Shown piece by piece: positions 16,786-25,826 of a DNA stretch of 64,000 nucleotides. Each line of letters begins with the position of its first letter. The stretch's first letter is position 1. The translations under genes were made by a program, and so were the position numbers. The stretch spans positions 620,001 to 684,000 of the forward strand of contig NZ_MOAL01000008.1 in assembly GCF_003731765.1 (NCBI RefSeq), written 5' to 3'. The notes beneath the pieces were generated by a model. The model was not told the origin of the DNA, did not search any database, and saw only the letters and a list, made by a program, of their open reading frames with translations. The stretch is from Pseudomonas chlororaphis. GTDB lineage: Bacteria > Pseudomonadota > Gammaproteobacteria > Pseudomonadales > Pseudomonadaceae.

Positions 16786-18237
16786 ATGCATCACATGACC
16801 CTGGCCGAGATCGCCCGCGGACTCGCCGACAAACAGTTTTCCTCCGAAGAGCTGACCCAAACCCTGCTGGCGCGTATCGCCCAGCTGGACCCTCAGCTCA
16901 ACAGTTTCATCAGCCTCACCGAAGACCTGGCGCTGACCCAGGCCAAGGCCGCCGACGCCCGTCGCGCCAACGGTGAGAGCGGCGCCCTGCTCGGTGCGCC
17001 GATCGCCCACAAAGACTTGTTCTGCACCCAGGGCATCCGCACCAGTTGCGGCTCGAAGATGCTCGACAACTTCAAGGCGCCCTACGACGCCACCGTGGTC
17101 GCCAAGCTGGCCGCTGCCGGGGCCGTGACCCTGGGCAAGACCAACATGGACGAATTCGCCATGGGCTCGGGCAACGAGTCGAGCTACTACGGCGCGGCGA
17201 AAAACCCGTGGAACCTGGAACACGTGCCGGGCGGTTCGTCCGGCGGTTCGGCCGCCGCCGTGGCCGCGCGCCTGCTGCCGGCCGCCACCGGCACCGACAC
17301 GGGCGGCTCGATTCGCCAGCCCGCGGCCCTGACCAACCTCACCGGCCTCAAGCCGACCTACGGTCGTGTTTCGCGCTGGGGCATGATCGCCTACGCGTCC
17401 AGCCTCGATCAGGGTGGCCCGTTGGCGCGTACCGCTGAAGACTGCGCGATTCTGCTGCAAGGCATGGCCGGCTTCGACCCGAACGACTCCACCAGCATCG
17501 ACGAACCTGTGCCGGACTACAGCGCCAGCCTCAACGGTTCGCTGCAGGGCCTGCGCATCGGTGTGCCGAAGGAATACTTCAGCGCCGGCCTCGACCCGCG
17601 CATTGCCGAGCTGATTCACAACAGCGTCAAGGAGCTGGAAAAGCTCGGCGCGGTGATCAAGGAAATCAGCCTGCCGAACATGCAGCACGCGATTCCTGCG
17701 TACTACGTGATCGCCCCGGCGGAAGCCTCCTCCAACCTGTCGCGCTTCGACGGCGTGCGCTTCGGCTACCGCTGCGAGAACCCGGTCAACCTCAGCGACC
17801 TGTACAAACGCTCCCGTGGCGAAGGCTTCGGCACTGAAGTCCAGCGCCGGATCATGGTCGGTGCCTACGCCCTGTCGGCCGGCTACTACGACGCCTACTA
17901 CCTCAAGGCGCAGAAAATCCGTCGCCTGATCAAGAACGACTTCATGGCTGCCTTTAATGAAGTCGACGTCATCCTCGGCCCAACCACGCCCAACCCGGCC
18001 TGGAAAATCGGCGCCAAGAGCAGCGACCCGGTCGCCGCCTACCTGGAAGACGTCTACACCATCACCGCCAACCTCGCGGGTCTGCCGGGCTTGTCCATGC
18101 CAGCAGGTTTTGTCGATGGCTTGCCGGTCGGCGTGCAGTTGCTCGCCCCGTATTTCCAGGAAGGCCGCTTGTTGAACGTCGCTCACCAGTATCAGCTCAA
18201 CACTGACTGGCACACCCGCACCCCAACCGGCTTCTGA
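16786..18237 (+). CDS. gatA: Asp-tRNA(Asn)/Glu-tRNA(Gln) amidotransferase subunit A
   Basis: 483 residues. The glutaminase subunit that releases ammonia from glutamine for transamidation of misacylated tRNA. The amidase-signature Ser-cisSer-Lys triad is intact: Lys76 (PIAHKDLF), Ser151 (PGGSSGGS) and Ser175 (TDTGGSIRQ). In pseudomonads GatCAB chiefly makes Asn-tRNA(Asn), because a glutaminyl-tRNA synthetase is usually present; that is family knowledge, not seen here. It lies 10 bases before gatB. Confidence 0.97.
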   Translation: MHHMTLAEIARGLADKQFSSEELTQTLLARIAQLDPQLNSFISLTEDLALTQAKAADARRANGESGALLGAPIAHKDLFCTQGIRTSCGSKMLDNFKAPYDATVVAKLAAAGAVTLGKTNMDEFAMGSGNESSYYGAAKNPWNLEHVPGGSSGGSAAAVAARLLPAATGTDTGGSIRQPAALTNLTGLKPTYGRVSRWGMIAYASSLDQGGPLARTAEDCAILLQGMAGFDPNDSTSIDEPVPDYSASLNGSLQGLRIGVPKEYFSAGLDPRIAELIHNSVKELEKLGAVIKEISLPNMQHAIPAYYVIAPAEASSNLSRFDGVRFGYRCENPVNLSDLYKRSRGEGFGTEVQRRIMVGAYALSAGYYDAYYLKAQKIRRLIKNDFMAAFNEVDVILGPTTPNPAWKIGAKSSDPVAAYLEDVYTITANLAGLPGLSMPAGFVDGLPVGVQLLAPYFQEGRLLNVAHQYQLNTDWHTRTPTGF

Positions 18238-18247
18238 GGAGAAACAC

Positions 18248-19693
18248 ATGCAATGGGAAGTCGTGATCGGGCTGGAGATTCATACCCAGCTCACCACCAA
18301 ATCGAAGATTTTCTCCGGTAGCTCCACCGCCTTCGGCGCCGAGCCCAACACCCAGGCCAGCCTGGTAGACCTGGGCATGCCCGGCGTGCTGCCGGTGTTG
18401 AACCAGGAAGCGGTGCGCATGGCGGTAATGTTCGGCCTGGCCGTGGATGCCGAGATTGGCCAGCACAACGTGTTTGCCCGCAAGAACTACTTCTACCCGG
18501 ACCTGCCCAAGGGCTACCAGATCAGCCAGATGGAGTTGCCGATCGTCGGCAAGGGCCACCTGGACATCCCCCTGGAAGACGGCACCATGAAGCGCGTCGG
18601 CATCACCCGCGCGCACCTGGAAGAAGACGCCGGCAAGAGCCTGCATGAAGAATTCAGCGGTGCCAGCGGCATCGACCTGAACCGCGCCGGCACACCGCTG
18701 CTGGAAATCGTTTCCGAGCCGGACATGCGCAACGCCAAGGAAGCCGTGGCTTACGTCAAGGCGATCCACGCCATGGTGCGCTACCTGGGCATCTGCGACG
18801 GCAACATGGCCGAAGGCTCCCTGCGTTGCGACTGCAACGTGTCGATCCGGCCCAAGGGCCAGGTCGAGTTCGGCACCCGCTGCGAGATCAAGAACGTCAA
18901 CTCGTTCCGCTTCATCGAGAAGGCCATCAACACCGAAGTGCGGCGCCAGATCGAGCTGATCGAAGACGGTGGCAAAGTCATCCAGCAGACCCGCCTCTAC
19001 GACCCGAACAAGGACGAAACCCGTCCGATGCGCAGCAAAGAGGAAGCCAACGACTACCGTTACTTCCCCGACCCGGACCTGCTGCCGGTGGTCATCGAAG
19101 ACTCGTTCATCGATGACGTTCGCGCCACCCTGCCGGAACTGCCACCGCAGAAGCGCGAGCGCTTCCAGGAGCAGTTCGGCCTCTCGGTATACGACGCCAG
19201 CGTCCTGGCCTCGAGCCGCGAGCAGGCGGACTACTTCGAGCACGTGGTGAAGATTGCCGGCGACGCCAAACTGGCGGCCAACTGGGTCATGGTCGAACTG
19301 GGCAGCCTGTTGAACAAGCAAGGCCTGGAAATCGACGCGGCACCGGTCTCCGCCGAGCAACTGGGCGGCATGCTGCTGCGCATCAAAGACAACACCATCT
19401 CCGGCAAAATCGCCAAGACCGTGTTTGAAGCCATGGCCAATGGCGAAGGCAGCGCTGACGAGATCATCGACAAGCGTGGCCTCAAGCAAGTCACCGACAG
19501 CGGCGCGATCTCTGCGGTGCTGGACGAAATGCTCGCGGCCAACGCCGAGCAGGTCGAACAATACCGTGCCGCCGATGAGGCCAAGCGCGGCAAGATGTTC
19601 GGCTTCTTCGTCGGCCAGGCGATGAAGGCGTCCAAAGGCAAGGCCAACCCGCAACAGGTCAACGAGTTGCTGAAAAGCAAGCTCGAAGGCTGA
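18248..19693 (+). CDS. gatB: Asp-tRNA(Asn)/Glu-tRNA(Gln) amidotransferase subunit B
   Basis: 481 residues. The kinase and tRNA-binding subunit: the N-terminal cradle domain begins WEVVIGLEIHTQL, with KIFSGSS, DLGMPGVLPVLN, and EGSLRCDCNVSIRP around residue 195. The helical and YqeY-like C-terminal tail domain (about residues 330-481) ends in PQQVNELLKSKL. It activates the carboxylate of Asp/Glu on tRNA with ATP and accepts ammonia channelled from GatA. A GAGGAG ribosome site precedes ATG at 18248. Confidence 0.97.
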   Translation: MQWEVVIGLEIHTQLTTKSKIFSGSSTAFGAEPNTQASLVDLGMPGVLPVLNQEAVRMAVMFGLAVDAEIGQHNVFARKNYFYPDLPKGYQISQMELPIVGKGHLDIPLEDGTMKRVGITRAHLEEDAGKSLHEEFSGASGIDLNRAGTPLLEIVSEPDMRNAKEAVAYVKAIHAMVRYLGICDGNMAEGSLRCDCNVSIRPKGQVEFGTRCEIKNVNSFRFIEKAINTEVRRQIELIEDGGKVIQQTRLYDPNKDETRPMRSKEEANDYRYFPDPDLLPVVIEDSFIDDVRATLPELPPQKRERFQEQFGLSVYDASVLASSREQADYFEHVVKIAGDAKLAANWVMVELGSLLNKQGLEIDAAPVSAEQLGGMLLRIKDNTISGKIAKTVFEAMANGEGSADEIIDKRGLKQVTDSGAISAVLDEMLAANAEQVEQYRAADEAKRGKMFGFFVGQAMKASKGKANPQQVNELLKSKLEG

Positions 19694-19823
19694 CGATCCA
19701 GTGAACGCGCGGCTGGCCGGAGAAAACAGGGTGCCTGATACCTCGTTTTGGTCGGTCAGCCCGCGCCGCTCACCCGCGACACACCGATTCACTCGAATTC
19801 CCCTCAAAGAGAGCGGTTCACCC

Positions 19824-20198
19824 ATGAAGCGTCTGCTTAGTGCCTGCGCCCTGTTCTCTCTGCTCGCCGGCTGCGCCACCAGCCACGTGGTCGACCCGCG
19901 CGGTTATGACCAGACCGGCACCGCCTCTTATTACGGTGCCCGGCATCACGGCAAACGCACTGCCAGCGGCGAACCCTTCGACCAGCACGGCATGACCGCC
20001 GCCCATCGCGAACTGCCCTTCGGCACACGGGTGATGGTCACCAACCTGGGCAACGACAAAAGCGTCGTGGTTCGCATCAACGATCGCGGCCCCCACACCC
20101 GCGGCCGCTTGATCGACCTGTCACGGGGCGCCGCCGAACAACTGGGCATGCTGCGCAGCGGCACCGCACGGGTGCGCGTGCAAGCCCTCAGCGACTGA
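19824..20198 (+). CDS. RlpA-like septal ring lipoprotein (short form)
   Basis: 124 residues. The lipobox LLAGC at residues 16-20 predicts a lipoprotein of the outer or inner membrane. The rest is a single double-psi beta-barrel domain (GTASYYGARHHGKRTASGEPF, VRINDRGPHTRGRLIDLS) as in RlpA, a lytic transglycosylase acting on peptidoglycan lacking stem peptides. It lacks the C-terminal SPOR domain of full RlpA, so it is a short paralogue without the usual septal targeting module. Start ATG 19824 fits the signal sequence; a longer in-frame reading from GTG near 19701 has no signal. It follows gatB, as PA4485 does in P. aeruginosa. Confidence 0.88.
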   Translation: MKRLLSACALFSLLAGCATSHVVDPRGYDQTGTASYYGARHHGKRTASGEPFDQHGMTAAHRELPFGTRVMVTNLGNDKSVVVRINDRGPHTRGRLIDLSRGAAEQLGMLRSGTARVRVQALSD

Positions 20199-20215
20199 TC
20201 GACGGAGCCCTGCCC

Positions 20216-21289
20216 ATTTTCGGACTAGCCGATTTGCCCCTGCTCAGCGTGCTCCAGCTTTTCAGCGGCCTGCTGATGCTGATTGCCGGCGCCGAACTCC
20301 TGGTCCGGGCCGCGGTGCGCCTGGCTGCGCGCCTGCAAGTGCGCCCGCTGATTATCGGCCTGACCATCCTCGCCTTCGGCAGCAGCGCGCCGCAGATGGC
20401 GGTCAGCCTGCAAGCCACCCTGGCGGAAAACACCGACATCGCCGTGGGCAGCGTGATCGGCAGCAGCATCTTCAACATCCTGGTCACCCTGGGCTTATCG
20501 GCCCTGATCATTCCCCTGAGGGTTTCCCGGCAGCTGGTGCGCCTGGACATCCCGCTGATGATCGGCGCCAGCCTGTTGGTGTTCGTGCTGGCCTACAACG
20601 AAGAACTGACGCCCGTGGACGGCCTGATCCTGCTGACGGCCCTGGTCATCTACCTGGGCCTGCTGCTGTACCAGTCGCGTCATGCCCACCGCCCACCACA
20701 CCTGACGCAGACGCCGCCCGCTCCGTGGCTGAGCAGCCTGCTGCTGATGCTGCTGGGCCTGGCACTGCTGGCCCTCGCCGGCCACTGGCTGCTGCAGGCG
20801 GCGGTGACCGTGGCCTCTGACCTGGGGCTGTCGGAACGCATCATCGGCCTGACCATCATCGCCGTCAGCACCTCGCTGCCGGCGCTGGCCACCTCGCTGA
20901 TCGCCGCCGTGCGCGGGCAGCGGGACATCGCCGTGGGCAACGTGATCGGCAGCAACCTGTTCAACCTGCTGGGGGTACTAGGGATCACCGCCCTGGTGGC
21001 GCCGACACCGCTGTCGGTCTCGCCCAACGCCCTGGATTTCGACTTGCCCGTGATGCTCGGCGTGACGCTGTTGTGCCTGCCGGTGTTCTATTCTGGCTAC
21101 CGCGTGACCCGGGCCGAGGGTCTGCTGTTTCTCGCCCTGTACCTGGCGTACGGGCTGCATGTGGTGTCGTTCACCACCGGCATGCCCCTGGCCGGCAAGC
21201 TGGAACACCTGATGCTGTTTTTCGTCCTGCCGGCGCTGGTGGCGTTTCTGCTGCTCAGTTCGCTGCGAGCCTGGCGCCGCCAACACTAG
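20216..21289 (+). CDS. Calcium/sodium antiporter, CaCA family (YrbG-like)
   Basis: About 357 residues with ten or so membrane segments in two inverted halves. Both halves carry the alpha-repeat motif of the exchanger family: TILAFGSSAPQMAVSL with VGSVIGSSIFNI, and TIIAVSTSLPALATSL with VGNVIGSNLFNL. These repeats bind Ca2+ and Na+ in the inner membrane. The start is uncertain: the only good ribosome site (GGAG at 20204-20207) is 8 bases before ATT at 20216, while the next conventional start is TTG at 20234, 26 bases away. Directly follows the RlpA-like gene. Confidence 0.88.
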   Translation: MFGLADLPLLSVLQLFSGLLMLIAGAELLVRAAVRLAARLQVRPLIIGLTILAFGSSAPQMAVSLQATLAENTDIAVGSVIGSSIFNILVTLGLSALIIPLRVSRQLVRLDIPLMIGASLLVFVLAYNEELTPVDGLILLTALVIYLGLLLYQSRHAHRPPHLTQTPPAPWLSSLLLMLLGLALLALAGHWLLQAAVTVASDLGLSERIIGLTIIAVSTSLPALATSLIAAVRGQRDIAVGNVIGSNLFNLLGVLGITALVAPTPLSVSPNALDFDLPVMLGVTLLCLPVFYSGYRVTRAEGLLFLALYLAYGLHVVSFTTGMPLAGKLEHLMLFFVLPALVAFLLLSSLRAWRRQH

Positions 21290-21300
21290 AGGGAAAACCA

Positions 21301-21681
21301 ATGACCGCAGAGAAAAAGCCCGGCGTGGAAATGCGCCGCCAAGTGATGGGCGACGCCTTCGTCGATCGCGCCTTGGGCAACGCCACCGAGTTCACCCAGC
21401 CGCTGCAGGACTTCGTCAACGAACATGCCTGGGGCAGCGTCTGGAACCGTGAAGGCTTGCCGCTGAAAACCCGCAGCCTGATCACCCTCGCCGCCTTGAC
21501 CGCATTGAAATGCCCGCAAGAGCTGAAAGGCCACGTGCGCGGCGCGCTGAACAATGGCTGCACCGTCGAGGAAATCCGTGAAGCGCTACTTCATTGCGCG
21601 GTCTACGCAGGCGTGCCAGCGGCCATTGATGCCTTCCGCGCGGCCCAGGAAGTGATCGACGCCTACCAGCAACCGCAGTGA
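21301..21681 (+). CDS. Carboxymuconolactone decarboxylase family protein
   Basis: 126 residues, a single CMD domain, all-helical. The core reads TRSLITLAALTAL and GHVRGALNNGCTVEEIREALLHCAVYAGVPAAIDAF, the region shared by PcaC and AhpD-like proteins. It has one cysteine in ALKCPQ and one in LLHCAVY, but not the CxxC redox pair of AhpD. No protocatechuate pathway genes are nearby, so I do not call it PcaC. Start ATG 21301 with AGAGGGAAAACC upstream; 11 bases after the antiporter stop, so probably the same transcript. Confidence 0.88.
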   Translation: MTAEKKPGVEMRRQVMGDAFVDRALGNATEFTQPLQDFVNEHAWGSVWNREGLPLKTRSLITLAALTALKCPQELKGHVRGALNNGCTVEEIREALLHCAVYAGVPAAIDAFRAAQEVIDAYQQPQ

Positions 21682-21689
21682 CCCCGTTC

Positions 21690-21709
21690 TTCGCCGGCTT
21701 GCCGGCGAA
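21690..21709. repeat. REP palindrome core
   Basis: TTCGCCGGCTTGCCGGCGAA, the core of the REP family repeated elsewhere in this window (46820, 46935, 52384, 60773). It sits between the convergent ends of the CMD-family gene and the AEC transporter, overlapping neither. It may serve as a shared transcription stop, though no T run is present. Confidence 0.75.
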
Positions 21710-21714
21710 CAGCG

Positions 21715-22656
21715 TTATATCCACCCGCCCCACTGCAGCACGAAGATCCCGATGTTGGTGGTCAGCGCCGCCATCAGCGTGGTGATGACGATGATCGCCG
21801 CCGCCAGCTCGTGATTGCCATTCGCCGCCCGGGCCATGACAAAGCTGGCCGCTGCCGTCGGGCTGCCGAAGTACAGAAACAGAATCCCCAACTCGGCCCC
21901 GCGAAACCCGCACCACCAGGCGCCCAAGGTCGCCAGCACCGGCAAGCCGACCATCTTCACCAGGCTCGAACTCAGGGCCAGGCTGCCGCTTTTGCGCAGC
22001 GCCGCCATGGACAAGGTGCCTCCGATGCAGATCAACGCCAGGGGCAGGGTCATGGCCGCCAGGTCCTGGCCGGCGCTGTCCAGCCAGCCGGGCAGGCTGA
22101 TTTGCCAATAGGCGAAGGGCGCCGCTGACAGCACGCTGATGATCAAGGGGTTGCTGACCACGCTCTTGAAGATGCTCCACGGATCAGACTTGATCACCGG
22201 GCTGTACACCGCCAGGACGATGGTCGACAGGGTGTTGTAGAAAAGGATCACCAGGGCCGCGAGGATTGCCCCCAGGGAAATCCCGTAGTCGCCGTACATG
22301 CTGGCCGCCAGCGCCAGGCCGATGACCCCGTTATTGCCGCGAAACGCCCCCTGGGTGTAGATCCCGCGGTCTTCCCTGGGGCAACGCCAGATGGCCCACA
22401 GCCAGGCGCCGGCAAAGCTCACCAGAGTGGCCACGGCAAAATAGATCAACAAGCCCGGCTTGAGTGCCGAGTGCAGGTCGGCATGGAGGATGCCCAGAAA
22501 CAACAACGCCGGCATGGTGACGTTGAACACCAGGGCCGACGCGGTGTGGATAAAGTTGTCGTTGATCCAGCCCACGCGCTTGAGCAGCACACCGAGAAAC
22601 AACATGGCAAAGACCGGTGCGGTAATGCTCAGGGTGGCGAGGAAAATGGCCAACAT
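21715..22656 (-). CDS. AEC family transporter (auxin efflux carrier-like permease)
   Basis: 313 residues with about ten membrane segments in a 5+5 arrangement. Helix-break segments such as FNVTMPALLFLGIL and RGNNGVIGLALA, and FGSPTAAASFVMARAANG, fit the AEC family of secondary carriers, some of which move malate or other carboxylates. The substrate is not evident. It lies just left of the galactarate genes on the same strand but is separated from garD by 142 bases holding a hairpin, so it may be independent of that pathway. Confidence 0.87.
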   Translation of the reverse strand: MLAIFLATLSITAPVFAMLFLGVLLKRVGWINDNFIHTASALVFNVTMPALLFLGILHADLHSALKPGLLIYFAVATLVSFAGAWLWAIWRCPREDRGIYTQGAFRGNNGVIGLALAASMYGDYGISLGAILAALVILFYNTLSTIVLAVYSPVIKSDPWSIFKSVVSNPLIISVLSAAPFAYWQISLPGWLDSAGQDLAAMTLPLALICIGGTLSMAALRKSGSLALSSSLVKMVGLPVLATLGAWWCGFRGAELGILFLYFGSPTAAASFVMARAANGNHELAAAIIVITTLMAALTTNIGIFVLQWGGWI

Positions 22657-22746
22657 GGAAGGTGAACCTTGAGGAGTGTCGTTAGGACGCTAATGATAAG
22701 CCAGCGTCGGCGGTTGAACCTCATGGATTTACGTCGCAGATCCATC

Positions 22747-22790
22747 ATCCGGGCTAACAGGCCTGTGGGCACAGGTCGGTCAGCCCGGAT
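22747..22790 (-). terminator. Hairpin after garD
   Basis: Outer arms ATCCGGGCT (22747-22755) and AGCCCGGAT (22782-22790) enclose a second complementary pair (CCTGTG with CACAGG). It lies just past the garD stop and ahead of the AEC gene on the minus strand. There is no strong T run, so it could be a weak terminator or a 3'-end stabiliser. Confidence 0.6.
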
Positions 22791-22798
22791 ACCCAGCC

Positions 22799-24352
22799 TC
22801 AGGTGATGGGCGCCGGATTGAACAGGGTGATGTCGTTGTGCAGTTTCTGCTGCTCGGCCCAGGTTTGCTTCTTGCCACTGGCCACGTCCAGGTAGAAGTG
22901 GAACAGCTCCCAGCCCAACTCCTCGATCGTGGCACGCCCGGTGGCGATGCGCCCGGCGTCGATATCGATCAAGTCCGGCCAGCGCTGAGCCAGCTCAGTG
23001 CGGGTCGACACCTTGACCACCGGCGCCATGGCCAGGCCATAGGGCGTGCCGCGCCCCGTGGTGAACACATGCAGGTTCATCCCAGCCGCCAACTGCAAGG
23101 TGCCGCAGACAAAATCACTGGCCGGCGTGGCGCAGAAGATCAGCCCCTTGCGCTTGAAGCGCTCGCCCGGGCCCAGCACCCCATTGATCGCGCTGCTGCC
23201 GGATTTGACAATGGAGCCCAGGGACTTCTCGACAATGTTCGACAGCCCGCCCTTCTTGTTGCCGGGCGTGGTGTTGGCACTGCGGTCCGCTTCACCCTTG
23301 GCCAGGTAACGGTCGTACCAGTCCATCTCCCGCACCAACTCCCGGGCCACGTCCTGGTCCTGGGCACGCGAGGTCAGCAGGTAGATGGCATCGCGCACCT
23401 CGGTGACTTCGGAAAACATCACCGTGGCCCCGGCCCGCAACAGCAGGTCGGAGGCAAAGCCCAGCGCCGGGTTGGCGGTGATCCCGGAGAAGGCATCGCT
23501 GCCACCGCATTGCATGCCGAGGATCAGTTCCGACGCTGGCACGGTTTCCCGGCGACGCTGGTCGAGCTTCTTCAAGCGCACTTCAGCCAGGGCCATGATC
23601 TGCTCGATCATTTCGCCAAAACCGTGGCTGGCGTCCTGCAGGCGATACAGCCAGGGCTCGCTGAGGTCCACGGAACTGTCGTTGTCGTGCATCACCTGCC
23701 CGGCCTGCAGCTTTTCACAGCCCAGGCTGATGACCAGGGCTTCGCCGCCAAGGTTAGGGTTGCGTGCCAGGTTGCGCACGGTGCGAATCGGGATGTAGGC
23801 GTCGGTGGCGGTGATGGCCACGCCGCAGCCGTAGCTGTGGGTCAGGGCCACCACGTCATCGACGTGGGGGTACTTGGGCAGCAACTCGTCTTTGATGCGC
23901 TTGACCGCGTGGTCCAGAACCCCGGTGACGCACTGCACCGTGGTGGTGATGCCGAGGATATTGCGCGTGCCCACAGTGCCGTCGGCATTGCGATAACCCT
24001 CGAAGGTAAAGCCTTCCAGCGGCGCCTGGGCCTCGGGCACCTCGGTGGACAGCGGCAGGCTGTCCAGGGGCGGCGCGGTGGGCATGCGCAACTGGTCTTC
24101 CTTGACCCAACTGCCACGCGGGATCGGCTGCAAGGCGTAGCCGATGGTCTGGCCGTAGCGGATCACTTCACCGCCCTGGGGAATGTCCACCAGGGTGACT
24201 TTGTGGCTTTGCGGCACGAAGTCCACGGTGACCAGTCCGTTATCGAATTCAGTGCCGGCCGGCACCCCTTGGTCGTTAACCACGACCACCACGTTATCGC
24301 GCTCGTGCAGGCGGATGTAACGCGGCGAGTCGGCATGTTCAATCAACTGCAT
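22799..24352 (-). CDS. garD: Galactarate dehydratase
   Basis: 517 residues. A UxaA/GarD-family dehydratase, with an N-terminal SAF-like domain (about residues 1-95) and a large C-terminal domain containing GTVGTRNILGI, HSYGCGVA, SLGCEKLQAGQ, GMQCGGSDAFSGITANPA and GNKKGGLSNIVEKSLG. The metal-dependent enzyme converts galactarate (mucate) to 5-dehydro-4-deoxy-D-glucarate. I call GarD rather than altronate dehydratase from this motif set and because the next two pathway enzymes are adjacent. Twelve bases after the MFS gene, so the last gene of the sugar-diacid operon. Confidence 0.92.
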   Translation of the reverse strand: MQLIEHADSPRYIRLHERDNVVVVVNDQGVPAGTEFDNGLVTVDFVPQSHKVTLVDIPQGGEVIRYGQTIGYALQPIPRGSWVKEDQLRMPTAPPLDSLPLSTEVPEAQAPLEGFTFEGYRNADGTVGTRNILGITTTVQCVTGVLDHAVKRIKDELLPKYPHVDDVVALTHSYGCGVAITATDAYIPIRTVRNLARNPNLGGEALVISLGCEKLQAGQVMHDNDSSVDLSEPWLYRLQDASHGFGEMIEQIMALAEVRLKKLDQRRRETVPASELILGMQCGGSDAFSGITANPALGFASDLLLRAGATVMFSEVTEVRDAIYLLTSRAQDQDVARELVREMDWYDRYLAKGEADRSANTTPGNKKGGLSNIVEKSLGSIVKSGSSAINGVLGPGERFKRKGLIFCATPASDFVCGTLQLAAGMNLHVFTTGRGTPYGLAMAPVVKVSTRTELAQRWPDLIDIDAGRIATGRATIEELGWELFHFYLDVASGKKQTWAEQQKLHNDITLFNPAPIT

Positions 24353-24364
24353 GATGCCGCCCCT

Positions 24365-25729
24365 TCAGGAATTAGCATGAGAAAGCTGGGTCACTGGCGA
24401 ACCGCTGCTTGGCGGTTCCTTGAGCACCACGCGCTTGATCGGGCCAACGATGACCAGGTAGCTGAACACAGCCACCAGGGCGTTGCAGCCGACGAACACC
24501 AAGGCCCATTTGAACGAACCGGTGGCCGTGATGATGTAGCCGATGACGATCGGCGTGGTGATCGAGGCCAGGTTGCCGAAGGTGTTGAACAGGCCGCCGC
24601 TGAGGCCGGCGATCTGTTTCGGCGAAGTGTCGGAAACCACTGCCCAGCCCAGAGCACCCACGCCCTTGCCGAAGAACGCCAGGGCCATGAAGCCCACCAC
24701 CATCCATTCGATCTCGACATAGTTGCAGGCCACGATGCTGCTGGAGACCAGCAAGCCGGCGATGATCGGCGCCTTGCGGGCGAAGGTCAGGGAGTGGCCT
24801 TTGCGCAACAGGTAGTCGGAAATAACCCCACCCAGTACCCCACCGATAAACCCGCAGATGGCCGGCAAGGACGCAATGAAACCTGCTTTGAGAATCGTCA
24901 TGCCGCGGTCCTGCACCAGGTACACCGGGAACCAGGTGAGGAAGAAATAGGTGATGCCGTTGATGCAGTACTGGCCCAGGTAGACGCCAAGCATCATGCG
25001 GTTGGTCAGCAGCTGCCGCAGGTAGTCCCACTTCGGACCGTCGTTGCGCTTGCCTTTGACCTTGTCCTGATCCATGTCCACCAGGCCGCCGTTGTCAGCG
25101 ATGTGCTGGAACTCGGCTTCGTTGATCAGCGGGTGCTGGCGCGGGCCGTAGATGACTTTCAGCCAGATCAGCGAGAACACGATGCCGATCACGCCCATGA
25201 CGATAAACACGTGCTGCCAGCCGAAGCGGTAGACAATCCAGCCCATCAACGGGGCAAACAACACCGTGGCGAAGTACTGCGCCGAGTTGAAGATCGCCGA
25301 GGCGGTGCCGCGCTCGGACGTGGGGAACCAGGCCGCGACGATGCGCGCGTTGCCAGGGAAGGACGGCGCCTCGGCCAGGCCAACCAGGAAGCGCAGCATA
25401 AACAGCGCAACGACGGCCGTGGAGACACCGAACTCACCGACATAGCCTTGCAGCACGGTGAACAGCGACCAGGTAAAAATGCTCAGGGCATAGACTTTCT
25501 TCGAACCGAAACGGTCCAGCAGCCAGCCGCCGGGGATCTGCCCGGCCACGTAGGCCCAGCCGAATGCGGAGAAGATGTAGCCCAGGGTGACGGCATCAAT
25601 GCCGAGGTCTTTTTGCAGGCTGGAGCCCGCGATAGCGATGGTGGCGCGGTCGGCGTAGTTGATCGTCGTCACCAGAAACAGCATGAGCAAGATCAAATAG
25701 CGGACACGGGTCGGCTTGGTCGATTGCAT
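24365..25729 (-). CDS. gudP: MFS sugar-diacid (galactarate/glucarate) permease
   Basis: 454 residues, twelve membrane segments, anion:cation symporter branch of the major facilitator superfamily. Typical segments are TTINYADRATIAIAG in helix 1, GWAYVAGQIPGGWLLDRFGSKKVY, and RFLVGLAEAPSFPGNARIVAAWFP. This branch takes up D-glucarate and galactarate with protons. ATG at 25729 is five codons inside a longer reading. The gene lies between garD and the semialdehyde dehydrogenase, which supports a diacid substrate. Confidence 0.88.
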   Translation of the reverse strand: MQSTKPTRVRYLILLMLFLVTTINYADRATIAIAGSSLQKDLGIDAVTLGYIFSAFGWAYVAGQIPGGWLLDRFGSKKVYALSIFTWSLFTVLQGYVGEFGVSTAVVALFMLRFLVGLAEAPSFPGNARIVAAWFPTSERGTASAIFNSAQYFATVLFAPLMGWIVYRFGWQHVFIVMGVIGIVFSLIWLKVIYGPRQHPLINEAEFQHIADNGGLVDMDQDKVKGKRNDGPKWDYLRQLLTNRMMLGVYLGQYCINGITYFFLTWFPVYLVQDRGMTILKAGFIASLPAICGFIGGVLGGVISDYLLRKGHSLTFARKAPIIAGLLVSSSIVACNYVEIEWMVVGFMALAFFGKGVGALGWAVVSDTSPKQIAGLSGGLFNTFGNLASITTPIVIGYIITATGSFKWALVFVGCNALVAVFSYLVIVGPIKRVVLKEPPSSGSPVTQLSHANS

Positions 25730-25826
25730 ACGATGCACTCCCACGAATTATTTTTATGCGGGTCAACATTCTTTTTGAAACGCCCCGAAAGACCTCAGGC
25801 CAAGGCCTTCCGGGGAGACAACGGAC

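Noticed and set aside
19701..19823. N-terminal extension of the RlpA-like lipoprotein
   Set aside because: The extension lacks any signal sequence and would bury the lipobox in the middle of the protein; ATG 19824 gives a normal lipoprotein signal.
21301..21681. Calling the CMD-family protein PcaC
   Set aside because: No other protocatechuate or beta-ketoadipate gene is nearby and the family includes many proteins of other or unknown function.
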